The position numbers were made by a program, and so were the translations under genes. Under the pieces are notes generated by a model. The model was not told the DNA's origin, ran no database searches, and saw nothing but the letters and a program-made list of their open reading frames with translations. Below, piece after piece: positions 41,429 to 49,666 of a stretch of 64,000 nucleotides of DNA. The number at the start of each line of letters is the position of its first letter. Position 1 is the stretch's first letter. The stretch comes from Skermanella mucosa (GTDB taxonomy: Bacteria > Pseudomonadota > Alphaproteobacteria > Azospirillales > Azospirillaceae): assembly GCF_016765655.2 (NCBI RefSeq), contig NZ_CP086107.1, forward strand, positions 434,001 to 498,000, given 5' to 3'.

Positions 41429-44092
41429 TCAGACGGTCATCGGATTGGGCTTCGACGGATCGAGGCCGTACCTGTTGATGGCGTCGGCCACGACGGAGGC
41501 CTCGACAGCTCCTTCCTCGGCCAGCGACTTGAGTGCAGCAACGGTCACCCAGTGCCGGTCCACCTCGAAGAAATGCCGCAGCTTCTTGCGGTAGTCGGAC
41601 CGGCCGTAACCGTCGGTCCCAAGCACCCGGTAGCGGCCAGGCACCCAGGTGCAGATCTGGTCGGCGAACAGGCGGATATAGTCGGTAGCAGCCACCACCG
41701 GGCCAAGCCGATCGGTCAGGCACGTCTCGACATGGCTCCGGCGCGGCACTTCGGTCGGGTGCAGCAGGTTCCAGCGCTCGACATCGATCGCATCGCGCCG
41801 CAGTTCGGTGAAGCTGGGCACGCTCCAGATATCGGACGCGACGCCCCAATCATTCGCCAGCAGGTCGGCCGCAGCAATCACCTCCCGCAGGATCGTGCCG
41901 CTGCCCAGCAGCTGAACCCGCCTGGCCTCACTCTTGGCTCCCTGGCCCTGGCGGAACAGGTACATGCCCTTGAGGATATCGGCCTCGACACCGTCGGGCA
42001 TGGCCGGGTGCTCGTAGTTCTCGTTCATGACCGTGATGTAGTAGTAGACGTCCTCCTGCTCGGCATACATCCGGCGCAGACCGTCCTGAACGATGACGGC
42101 GACCTCGTACGAGAAGGTCGGGTCGTACGAGACGCAGTTGGGAATTACCGAGGAGAAGATGTGGCTGTGGCCGTCCTCGTGCTGCAAACCTTCCCCGTTC
42201 AGCGTGGTACGCCCGGCAGTGCCGCCGATTAGGAAGCCGCGCGCCCGCATGTCGCCGGCCGCCCAGGCAAGGTCGCCGACCCGCTGGAACCCAAACATCG
42301 AGTAGTAGATGTAGAACGGGATCATCGGCGTGTTGTTGGTGCTGTAGGAGGTCGCCGCCGCGATCCACGACGACATGGCGCCAGGTTCGTTGATGCCCTC
42401 CTGGAGGAGCTGACCGTTCTTGTCCTCGCGGTAGTACATCAGCTGCTTGGCGTCTTCCGGCTGGTAGAGCTGGCCGGTCTGAGAGAAGATGCCGAACTGC
42501 CGGAACATGCCTTCCATGCCGAACGTCCGGCTCTCGTCCGGGACAATCGGGACGATCCGCTTGCCGATCTGCTTGTCTCGTAGCAGCGTGTTGAGGATGC
42601 GCACGAACGCCATCGTAGTGGAAATCTCGCGCCCGTCGGTTGCCTTCAGCTGGGCCTCGAAGGTCGAGAGCGGCGGGATCTCCAGCGATTGCGACCTGAC
42701 CCGGCGCGCCGGCAGGCTGCCGCCGAGTGCCGCCCGGCGCTCGCGCAGGTAGGTCATCTCCGGGCTGTCCTCGGCTAGGCGGAGGAACGGCACCTCCTTG
42801 ATCTGCTCGTCGGTGACCGGCAAGCTGAAGCGGTCGCGGAACTCCTTGAGCACGGCCTCGCCCATCTTCTTCTGCTGGTGGGTGATGTTCTGGCCCTCGC
42901 CGGCCTCGCCCATGCCGTAACCCTTGACGGTCTTGGCCAGGATCACGGTCGGTTGGCCCTTGTGGGCGACTGCCGCGGAATAAGCTGCGTAGACTTTGCT
43001 GGGATCGTGGCCGCCGCGCGTCAGGCTCCAGATCTGCTCGTCCGACATGCCGGCGACACGAGCCTTCAGCTCGGGGTCCTTGCCGAAGAAGTGTTCGCGC
43101 ACATAAGCGCCGTTCTTGGACTTGAAATCCTGGAACTCGCCATCGACGCATTCCTCCATGCGCCGGAGCAGCCGGCCGTCGGTGTCGGCCGCGATCAGCG
43201 GGTCCCACGAGCTGCCCCACAGGACTTTGATGACGTTCCAGCCGGCGCCGCGGAAGTCACCTTCCAGTTCCTGGACGATCTTGCCGTTGCCGCGCACCGG
43301 GCCATCCAGGCGCTGGAGGTTGCAGTTGATCACGAAGACCAGGTTGTCCAGCTTCTCGCGCCCGGCCAGCGAGATCGCACCCAGGCTTTCCGGCTCGTCC
43401 ATCTCGCCGTCGCCCATGAAGGCCCAGACTTTGCGAGGCGCTGTGTCAGCCAGACCGCGATGGTGGAGATATTTCAGGAAGCGGGCCTGGTATATGGCCA
43501 TCAGCGGGCCCAGGCCCATCGACACTGTGGGGAACTGCCAGAAATCCGGCATCAGCCAGGGGTGCGGGTAGGAGGACAGCCCCTGACCATCGACCTCCTG
43601 GCGGAAGTCGAGAAGCTGCTCCTCGGTCAGCCGGCCCTCCAGGAAGGCGCGGGCGTAGATACCGGGTGACGAGTGGCCCTGGATGAAGACCAGATCGCCG
43701 CCGTGCTTCTCGGTCGGTGCGTGCCAGAAATGCTGAAAGCCAGTGTCGTACAGTGTAGCTGCCGATTGGAAGCTGGCGATGTGGCCGCCCAACTCCGAGG
43801 ACTCCTTGTTGGCGCGCAGCACGATGGCCAGCGCGTTCCAGCGGATCAGCGAGCGGATCTTGTGCTCGATCGCGCGGTTGCCCGGATGGCGGGGCTCGCG
43901 GTCAGGCGCTATGGTGTTGAGATAGGGTGTGGTGCCGGAATACGGCACCGGCGTGCCCTTGCGGCGCGCCTCGGTGAACAACTCGTCCAGGAGGAAGTGA
44001 GCCCGGTCCGGACCCTCGAACTCCAGCACGGAAGCAAGAGCTTCGCGCCACTCCTGGGTTTCCAACGGATCATTGTCGCTGATCTTGTTCAT
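41429..44092 (-). CDS. aceE: Pyruvate dehydrogenase E1, homodimeric AceE type
   Basis: 887 residues, the normal AceE length. The thiamine-diphosphate motif is VWAFMGDGEMDEPESLGAIS with NLVFVINCNLQRLDGPVRGN (about 228-270). Other conserved parts are HIASFQSAATLYDTGFQHFW, the His-containing loops VFIQGHSSPGIYARAFLEGR and TVKGYGMGEAGEGQNITHQQ, and GTAGRTTLNGEGLQHEDGHS. It decarboxylates pyruvate and acetylates E2 lipoate. Most alphaproteobacteria use the two-subunit PdhA/PdhB E1 instead, so this gene set resembles beta/gammaproteobacterial clusters. It is the first gene of the run, with a sigma54-like promoter about 100 bases upstream. Confidence 0.97.
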   Translation of the reverse strand: MNKISDNDPLETQEWREALASVLEFEGPDRAHFLLDELFTEARRKGTPVPYSGTTPYLNTIAPDREPRHPGNRAIEHKIRSLIRWNALAIVLRANKESSELGGHIASFQSAATLYDTGFQHFWHAPTEKHGGDLVFIQGHSSPGIYARAFLEGRLTEEQLLDFRQEVDGQGLSSYPHPWLMPDFWQFPTVSMGLGPLMAIYQARFLKYLHHRGLADTAPRKVWAFMGDGEMDEPESLGAISLAGREKLDNLVFVINCNLQRLDGPVRGNGKIVQELEGDFRGAGWNVIKVLWGSSWDPLIAADTDGRLLRRMEECVDGEFQDFKSKNGAYVREHFFGKDPELKARVAGMSDEQIWSLTRGGHDPSKVYAAYSAAVAHKGQPTVILAKTVKGYGMGEAGEGQNITHQQKKMGEAVLKEFRDRFSLPVTDEQIKEVPFLRLAEDSPEMTYLRERRAALGGSLPARRVRSQSLEIPPLSTFEAQLKATDGREISTTMAFVRILNTLLRDKQIGKRIVPIVPDESRTFGMEGMFRQFGIFSQTGQLYQPEDAKQLMYYREDKNGQLLQEGINEPGAMSSWIAAATSYSTNNTPMIPFYIYYSMFGFQRVGDLAWAAGDMRARGFLIGGTAGRTTLNGEGLQHEDGHSHIFSSVIPNCVSYDPTFSYEVAVIVQDGLRRMYAEQEDVYYYITVMNENYEHPAMPDGVEADILKGMYLFRQGQGAKSEARRVQLLGSGTILREVIAAADLLANDWGVASDIWSVPSFTELRRDAIDVERWNLLHPTEVPRRSHVETCLTDRLGPVVAATDYIRLFADQICTWVPGRYRVLGTDGYGRSDYRKKLRHFFEVDRHWVTVAALKSLAEEGAVEASVVADAINRYGLDPSKPNPMTV

Positions 44093-44190
44093 TGATTTCC
44101 TCCCTCGTTATCCCGGCCCCTTCTGGATAGGAGGCCGAAAGCTCTTCTTTATCGAGCACCCGTGAAACAGCGGGTTTGTGCGGGTTTACT

Positions 44191-44206
44191 GGCATGAACC
44201 GTGCCA
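44191..44206 (-). promoter_or_regulatory. Candidate sigma54 (-24/-12) promoter of the aceE run
   Basis: Read on the minus strand: TGGCACG-GTTC-ATGCC, against the consensus TGGCACG-N4-TTGCW. The GG (44205-44204) and GC (44193-44192) pairs have the required 10-base spacing. Transcription would start near 44180 and give a leader of about 90 bases. The site is also the core of a perfect dyad, ACTGGCA-N7-TGCCAGT (44188-44208), so the plus strand also carries a weaker match. Confidence 0.6.
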
Positions 44207-44298
44207 GTCCGCGCCCAACCAGAAAATAATAGCTAAGTTATTAAAGAGGAAGGATCTTTTGATTATTGATAAGCATGCAACAGAGACTTCATTCTGAT

Positions 44299-44332
44299 AT
44301 TCCGCACAAATGGGGCGATTTGCGTCCGGAAT
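44299..44332. promoter_or_regulatory. Imperfect dyad, candidate DctD/enhancer site upstream of aceE
   Basis: ATTCCGCACAAAT (44299-44311) is inverted as ATTTGcgtcCGGAAT (44318-44332) with a two-base offset. The half-site CCGCACA resembles DctD-binding sites described upstream of rhizobial dctA. It lies about 95-125 bases upstream of the -24 element, the usual place for an NtrC-type enhancer. 44209-44298 between it and the promoter is AT-rich without genes, suited to DNA bending. Confidence 0.45.
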
Positions 44333-44460
44333 CTCACACAGCTTGATGGACTTTGGTGCGTAATTTGCGTGGCAGGCGGTCTTCGGTCCTGGTGAGTGTC
44401 GCTCAGGGACGTTGGTGCAGAGATCAGCGGGCGGGCGGACTTCTCCCTTTCCCGCGGTGG

Positions 44461-45249
44461 TCAGGCAATCCGACGGGACACCGGCATGCCGAGGCCGGTC
44501 ATGATGTTGATCACCTTGCAGGCGACCTTGGGCTCGGTCCTCTGCGTTGGCAGGGTCCGGGCGTGGAGGCTGCGGCCGATCAGGACCTTGTAGCGCAGCA
44601 TCGCGACTTCGCCGAGGGAGCGGCGGCCGTAACCGACGGCGCGTTGCCGGCCCAGCCGACCCCGTTCCTTGATCAGCTGGATGTGGCGGTCGCGCTGAGT
44701 GGGTTCGGTGTCCGCCGTGGCGCTCGGCACTGCGGTCGATCTGGGCGGGATGACCACGGCGGCGTCGGGCGTATGGTCGGTGACGGACCGGTAGGTCGGC
44801 TCTCCGTCGTAAGCGCCGTCAGCGAACACCGCGGCGATCGGGCATTCGATCTGCTCGAGCAGCGGGCCGACCAGCGAGGCGGCGCCCTCCTCCGCGGTGG
44901 TCAGCAGTTCCGAGGCCAGGATCTCACCTCCGTCGGGATCCACCGCCAGGTGGAGCTTGCGCCAGCTCCGGCGCGGCTTGCCGCCGTGCTGCTCGTGGAG
45001 CCAGTCGCCGGCCCCGAACACCTTCAGCCCCGTGCTGTCGATCACGACGGGGGCCGGACCCTTCGTCTTCTTCAGGGCCGTCGCGACACCCAGGTCGGCG
45101 CTGCGACGCGAGAACGTGGCGTGGTCCGGAACCGACAACTCCAGGCCGAGCAGGTCCGCCATCGACCCGAGCAGGCCCTCGGTCTGGCGCCACGGCCGAC
45201 CGAATGCCAGCCTCAGCATCAGCCCGGTCTCGATGGCGAGGTCCGAGTA
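44461..45249 (-). pseudogene. IS5-family (IS903-like) transposase, N-terminally truncated
   Basis: The frame reads SDLAIETGLMLRLAFGRPWR, VPDHATFSRRSA, catalytic Asp in VVIDSTGLKVFGAG, Asp in AVFADGAYDGEPTY, and Glu in GRRSLGEVAMLRYKVLIG to a stop at 44461. About 70 N-terminal residues are missing because the IS256 element begins at 45251. It is a different lineage from the copies at 13273 and 54623. The element's 3' end lies somewhere in 44380-44460. Confidence 0.85.
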
Positions 45250-45282
45250 AGGAGCTATAGCGGAATTTGGGTGACGAGGTGT

Positions 45283-45744
45283 TCAGGCGGCGCTGTGTGA
45301 TGTCGGCACGCTGACCTCGATGCCGTCGCGGAATTTGACGCCTTGGATGATCTTGGGCAACTGGTTTTCGCCCTGAAGCCGTCGCCAGGTTCTGGATGCT
45401 GCCGAGATCAGCTTGAAGACCATGAGCTTGGCAGTGTCCTGGGAAAGCGCCCCCTTGGTGCGGACCGTCCGGTGCCGGACCGTGGCGAACACGCTTTCTA
45501 TAGGGTTTGTGGTCCGGACGTGATCCCAATGCTCGGCCGGGAAGCTGTAGAAGGCCAGCAGGGCATCACGATCTTTGGTCAGGCATTCGACGGCCCCGGA
45601 GTACTTAGCGCCGTACTTCTTCCCGAAGGTATCAAGGGCATGCTCCGCCGCCTTGAGGTCGGGCGCCATCCAGATCTCCCGCAGGTCCCGCTTCACCGCG
45701 GGCTGGATGGACTTCGCCACCTTGTTGAGAACATTAGAACTTTT
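45283..45744 (-). pseudogene. IS256-type transposase, C-terminal half
   Basis: The minus-strand frame reads HKSSNVLNKVAKSIQPAVKR through the catalytic Glu region WDHVRTTNPIESVFATVRHR and ends IEVSVPTSHSAA. The N-terminal half is at 47708-48511. The break falls between RCWQ and HKSSN, where the recombinase element has inserted. Confidence 0.9.
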
Positions 45745-45747
45745 ATG

Positions 45748-47704
45748 CACCATCCGGACGCAATCGATACCATCCGTCTCACTCTGGCGATCCCGTTCCG
45801 TAATACGCTCCGGGCCCGGGGTTGCCGGCGCCAGCCAAAGGCGGAGACCCCGTAAGGCAATGACGTCTGGGTTGAGAGGGCAATCACCATGCAAGGGATT
45901 GCCCGATGCGCCATGGCCAGCACTCCTCTGAGGCTCCGGTCTGGACCATCCGCTCTGTCGCCGTCCGGACCCGTGATGGACCTGAGCGGCTGGAGGAGGT
46001 CTATCGCCGCCTGCTGCTTGATCCGCCTGAGGCCGCCTCCGCCGACGGTTCACCCTGTTCTGCCACTCCAGCCATGAAGGATGCATTATGATCACCGCGT
46101 TTTACGCCCGGGTTTCCACCGACCGCCAAGGGCGCAACCAGACCATAGATAGCCAATTGACCGCCTTGCGGGCCTGGGCGACGACCAACGGCCACGATGT
46201 CGCCGAAGCTCACGTGTACTGCGACGAGGGAGTCAGCGGCTCCCGCCTGGATAGACCGGGACTTGATCGCCTACGTGATGCGGTGCGCGATGGCGTGGTC
46301 GCGACCGTCGTCGTGCTCAGCCCGGATCGATTGGCTCGCAAGTACGCCTACCAGGTGCTGCTGCTCGAAGAATTCCGCCGCGCCGGCTGCACCGTCGAGT
46401 TCCTGCATCGCCCCATTTCCGACGACCCGAACGATCAGCTTCTGCTCCAAATTCAGGGGGCGATCGCCGAGTACGAAAGGGCGGTGCTGGCGGAACGCTT
46501 CCGCCGCGGCAAGCTGCAGAAGGCTCGAGCCGGTCAGGTTCTGGCCGGCCGGGCCCCTTATGGCTACCGCTACGTCCACAAGCAGGACGGTGCGATGGGC
46601 CACCTGGTCATCGACGAAACCGAAGCTGATCTGGTCCGCCTTCTGTTCCGCTGGCTCACCGAGGAACGGATGACCTGCCGCCAGATCGCCAAGCGGCTGA
46701 ATGCCGGTCCGTGGTTCCCGCGAGCCGGGCAGCGTCCCTGGTCACCATCGACCATCCATCACATCCTGTCGGACTCGGCATGTGCCGGTACCGTCTACGC
46801 CAACCGCTATGTCAACGTTCCGGCTCACCGGCCACGCTCGCAACGGGGACGGCGCGAACCGACGTGCCGGCAGCTGCGGCCCAGGGAGGAATGGATCCCG
46901 ATCCCGGTGCCGGCGATCATTGATCAGGCGACTTGGGAGCGCGCGCAATCCCAGTTGGCTCGCAATGCCACTTTGTCCTTCCGTCACAACACCAAGTACA
47001 ATTACCTGCTTCGCTATCTTTTGACGTGCCAGACCTGCGGGCTTGCCATGTTCGGCGTCACTCATCGTCCCACCAAGACGCAGCCGCAGCGTCGCTATTA
47101 TTGCTGCCACGGCAAGGATTGCACTCTGAGCGCCCGACCGGCACCTTGCCCGCAGCGGATGGCCAGGGCCGATGATCTGGAGCGGGCGGTCTGGGAGCAC
47201 GTCGCTGCGCTCCTGAATGATCCGGCCCAACTGGCCGTGCAGTTCGGACAGGCTTGTGCCCGTGTCGAGGCCGGCTCCTCGCAGGAGCAAGCGGCCGAGC
47301 AGCACGTTCAGCAACGCCTGCGTCGGCTGTCCCAGGCCGATCAACGCCTGCTCGATGCGTACCAAGCCGGAGTTCTGGATCTGGCAGAACTCGCGGAGCG
47401 CCGCCGGCAGCTGGCCGAACAGCGCCATGCCCTGGCCTCGGAATTGGAACAGGGCCAACACCTACGCCAGCAACGGGTTCACACCCAAGAAGTGATGGCA
47501 TCCCTGACGGCCTTTTGTGATCGCATCCGAGACCGATTGCGGGAAGCTACGTTCGAAGATCGGCAGGTCATCCTGCAACTCGTCATCGAGCGGATCATTG
47601 TCGGTGAGAACAACCTGGAGATCAGACATGTCATCCCGCTGCATAGTCCGCCGCCAGGGCGTGACACGCCCGCAGATCCGGATATCCGATTGCGTCCGGA
47701 TGGT
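45748..47704 (+). mobile_element. Serine-recombinase element with 18-bp terminal inverted repeats
   Basis: ACCATCCGGACGCAATCG occurs at 45749-45766 and perfectly inverted at 47687-47704. ATG flanks both sides (45745-45747 and 47705-47707), a likely 3-bp target duplication; removing the element and one copy restores the IS256 frame at RCWQ-HKSSN. It carries only a small ORF and a large serine recombinase. Defined inverted repeats plus a short duplication are not the usual signature of large serine integrases. Confidence 0.75.
45906..46091 (+). CDS. Small protein coupled to the serine recombinase
   Basis: 61 residues: MRHGQHSSEAPVWTIRSVAV, RTRDGPERLEEVYRRLLLDP, then a polar tail PEAASADGSPCSATPAMKDAL. 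Its stop overlaps the recombinase ATG (TTATGA). The central part is a predicted amphipathic helix. No known domain. Size, place and coupling parallel the 64-aa ORF at 1973, suggesting a conserved two-gene module. 45767-45905 holds no other gene. Confidence 0.55.
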   Translation: MRHGQHSSEAPVWTIRSVAVRTRDGPERLEEVYRRLLLDPPEAASADGSPCSATPAMKDAL

Positions 47705-48076
47705 ATGTTGCCAGCAGCGCTGATGCCGGGTAGCGGGGAAGACCTCCTCCAACGCCTTCCAGAAGCCGAGCGCGCCGTCGGCGATTGCCAGTTCGGGGGC
47801 GATCACGAGGCCACGGGCCTGGATGTCGACCAGCAGCTCGCGCCAGCTCTGCGCGCTTTCGCGCATGCCGACCTGGAAGCCGACCAGTTCCTTTTTACCT
47901 TCCGGCGTGGCGCCGATGATCACCAGCATGCACTCGGCCGCCGGTTCCATGCGGGCCTGGAGGTAGACGCCGTCGGCCCAGACATAGACGTACCGGCGGG
48001 CCGACAGGTCGCGCCCCTGCCAGCGCGCGTAGTCGGCCGCCCAGTCCTCCTTCAGCCGGACGAGGACGGCGGGTGA
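46088..48076 (+). CDS. Large serine recombinase (frame runs beyond the element)
   Basis: Catalytic resolvase domain about 1-145: nucleophile Ser in ITAFYARVSTDRQG, then VYCDEGVSGSRLDRPGLDRL and VLSPDRLARKYAYQVLL. Recombinase domain about 165-270 (APYGYRYVHKQDGAMGHLVI...HHILSDSACAGTVYANRY); zinc ribbon about 310-355 (CQTCGLAMFG...YYCCHGKDCT); coiled coil about 395-465; C-terminal IRHVIPLHSPPPGRD. The natural domain ends near residue 535. The element contributes no stop, so translation continues through the right repeat into antisense IS256 sequence for about 120 meaningless residues. The catalytic part looks intact. Confidence 0.9.
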   Translation: MITAFYARVSTDRQGRNQTIDSQLTALRAWATTNGHDVAEAHVYCDEGVSGSRLDRPGLDRLRDAVRDGVVATVVVLSPDRLARKYAYQVLLLEEFRRAGCTVEFLHRPISDDPNDQLLLQIQGAIAEYERAVLAERFRRGKLQKARAGQVLAGRAPYGYRYVHKQDGAMGHLVIDETEADLVRLLFRWLTEERMTCRQIAKRLNAGPWFPRAGQRPWSPSTIHHILSDSACAGTVYANRYVNVPAHRPRSQRGRREPTCRQLRPREEWIPIPVPAIIDQATWERAQSQLARNATLSFRHNTKYNYLLRYLLTCQTCGLAMFGVTHRPTKTQPQRRYYCCHGKDCTLSARPAPCPQRMARADDLERAVWEHVAALLNDPAQLAVQFGQACARVEAGSSQEQAAEQHVQQRLRRLSQADQRLLDAYQAGVLDLAELAERRRQLAEQRHALASELEQGQHLRQQRVHTQEVMASLTAFCDRIRDRLREATFEDRQVILQLVIERIIVGENNLEIRHVIPLHSPPPGRDTPADPDIRLRPDGMLPAALMPGSGEDLLQRLPEAERAVGDCQFGGDHEATGLDVDQQLAPALRAFAHADLEADQFLFTFRRGADDHQHALGRRFHAGLEVDAVGPDIDVPAGRQVAPLPARVVGRPVLLQPDEDGG

Positions 48077-48511
48077 CAGGTTCGGCGCCTCCTTGCCAAG
48101 CAGAACACTCAGCGCCTCCTGGAAATCACCGGCCGAAACACCGCGCAGGTACAGGATCGGCAGCAGGGCGTCGAGACTGGTCGTCCGCCGAGCCCAGCGC
48201 GGCAGCAAGGCTGAGCTGAACCGGATCCGCTCGGCTGCCGGGCCGGGAGCGCGATCACGGACCTTGATCCGCTGGACCTCGACCGGCCCGATCCCGGTCT
48301 GGATCACCCGTTCCGGTCCATGGCCATGCCGGACCAGCCGGTCCCGGCCATCGGCCAGCTTCAGGTCTTTGCCGGCAGCCAGGAAAGCCGCCACCTCGGC
48401 TTCGATGGCCTGCTCCAGCAACTGGCGGGCTCCCGACCGCAGAAGGGCCGTCAGCGGATCATCGATTTCTTCGGGCTGGCGAAGCCGGACAATGCTGGTA
48501 TCTTCCGTCAT
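47708..48511 (-). pseudogene. IS256-type transposase, N-terminal half
   Basis: From MTEDTSIVRLRQPEEIDDPL (48511) through VLVRLKEDWAADYARWQGRD, catalytic Asp in YVWADGVYLQAR, and Asp in LAIADGALGFWKAL to ATRHQRCWQH, where the recombinase element interrupts. The C-terminal half is at 45283-45744. The protein is nearly identical to the fragment at 1-297. Confidence 0.9.
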
Positions 48512-48611
48512 GGCGTAGCGCTCCCTCGTGGAGGTTCTGGCAGACGTCAAGCACCTACCTCGTTACGCCACCTTCCTCACCTCGTCATCACCCAGTTTCC
48601 GCCATAGCTCC

Positions 48612-48933
48612 AGCCACAGCGGTAAAAGCGCGGGCTGGAGAGGGCGACATTGCCGAACACGGTGCGAAAGACGACCGGGTACTTTCCTTTGCTGCTCAAC
48701 TGACGATCGCAGGCCGGACAGCAGCGGTGCCTGTCGACAAAGGCAGCAGCCTGGGCGGTGACGATATGCTGCTGCAGGCACTTCTGCAGCGATTTACTTT
48801 CGCCGATCGACAAACCAATGGCTTCCAGCTGGTGGTGGCTCTTCACGAGACGCAGGATCTCGCAGTCGGTGAAAACCGTGCCATCGTCGCCGACGATCCG
48901 AAGTTGAAGGTGAACGTGCACGGCCGACGGCAT
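48612..48933 (-). pseudogene. ISKra4-type transposase, N-terminal fragment
   Basis: The frame reads MPSAVHVHLQLRIVGDDGTV, IGLSIGESKSLQKCLQQHIV, then CPACDRQLSSKGKYPVVFRT with a CxxC typical of ISKra4 N-termini, and SPRFYRCG, where the IS256 end cuts it. No catalytic domain remains. Confidence 0.7.
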
Positions 48934-49016
48934 GCTGGGGTCTTCCGGAAATTGCAGAGGATACAGCCACCAAACTACCCTCCTGCACTCACCCAGGCTA
49001 TCAACCTCCCACGGTT

Positions 49017-49160
49017 CCTGTTGCTCTCCTCGCCAACCGCTATTTTACGACCTTGGCCGATCTCGATCAGGCTCTGGGCGAGCGCTGCTGTGATCTCGCC
49101 GATGATGACAACAGGATCAAATCCTCAACACAGTTCCATTGGTGGCCAGCTTTCGTCTAA
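49017..49160 (+). pseudogene. IS630-type transposase, C-terminal fragment
   Basis: PVALLANRYFTTLADLDQAL, then GERCCDLADDDNRIKSSTQ and FHWWPAFV to a stop at 49160. Ending in FHWWP after a NRYF-LADLDQAL helix is typical of IS630-family transposases. Only about 47 residues remain. Confidence 0.65.
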
Positions 49161-49386
49161 AAGCCTAGAACTGGAAGCCTTTACCCGCCGTTGGTATGAC
49201 TGGCTGCAATCAACGGGCCGCGTGCCCGTTTCCGTGCCTTTGGCACGGGAGCGGACATGGGACCGAAGGCGGGGAACTGGTGGCGGAGTACTGCGGGACA
49301 GATCAGATAATGATTGGCGGTAGGCTCAAATCTCGGTGGTTTCGCGCCCCCGCGACCAGATAACTTCGAATACTCGAAGACTTGAG
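49161..49386. other. Region without a gene
   Basis: About 225 bases between the IS630 tail and the terminator at 49387. No convincing frame on either strand. A short repeat (GTGCCCGTTTCCGTGCCTTTGGCACGGGAGC) can fold locally. Confidence 0.35.
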
Positions 49387-49416
49387 AAAGGCCCGGAGTA
49401 AACCTCCGGGGCTTTC
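49387..49416. terminator. Intrinsic terminator
   Basis: AAAGGCCCGGAG (49387-49398) pairs with CTCCGGGGCTTTC (49404-49416) with one mismatch around a short loop, followed by TTGT. Its A-rich and T-rich shoulders let it work in both directions. No intact gene ends here, so the gene it served was probably lost to IS activity. Confidence 0.65.
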
Positions 49417-49666
49417 TTGTTCACCCCGGTCCATGTCGAGCCGGAGGAACTCGCCCTATATGGCGACAAAGCGGGCAACACACGCCAGTCTAAACCAAGG
49501 GTTGTTTTCAGGTGGCGTAGATCACCAAAATATATCAGATAAGTACCGATCAGTCGCATAATATCCTGAAGTACTACTTGCCAATCGAATTTGCCCGACC
49601 ACATGCAGTTGAGGCTTCTTAGACTAACCAACCGCCTGATAATGGCAACAGGAGGTGCAAAAGACA
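49417..49666. other. Upstream region of the solute-binding protein gene
   Basis: No gene. AT-richer than its surroundings, it probably carries the promoter of the gene at 49667. GGAGGT at 49651-49656 is its ribosome-binding site. Confidence 0.4.

Larger units (their letters stand above)
45251..48611 (-). mobile_element. IS256-family element split by a serine-recombinase element
   Basis: The terminal repeats GGAGCTATaGCGGAA (45251) and, inverted, GGAGCTATgGCGGAA (48611) continue with TGGGTGA and CGAGGTG. Without the 1957-bp insertion the element is about 1.4 kb. No 8-bp target duplication is visible: IS5 sequence lies left and ISKra4 sequence right, both truncated. Its twin occupies the left window edge (1-397). 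Confidence 0.85.

Noticed and set aside
39107-41478. Long plus-strand frames across lpdA and aceF
   Set aside because: Antisense shadows; the repeated sequence they show is only the reverse of the lipoyl domains.
45746-46095. N-terminal extension of the IS256 C-terminal frame into the recombinase element
   Set aside because: It reads element sequence antisense to the small ORF; the transposase part starts only at the element border.
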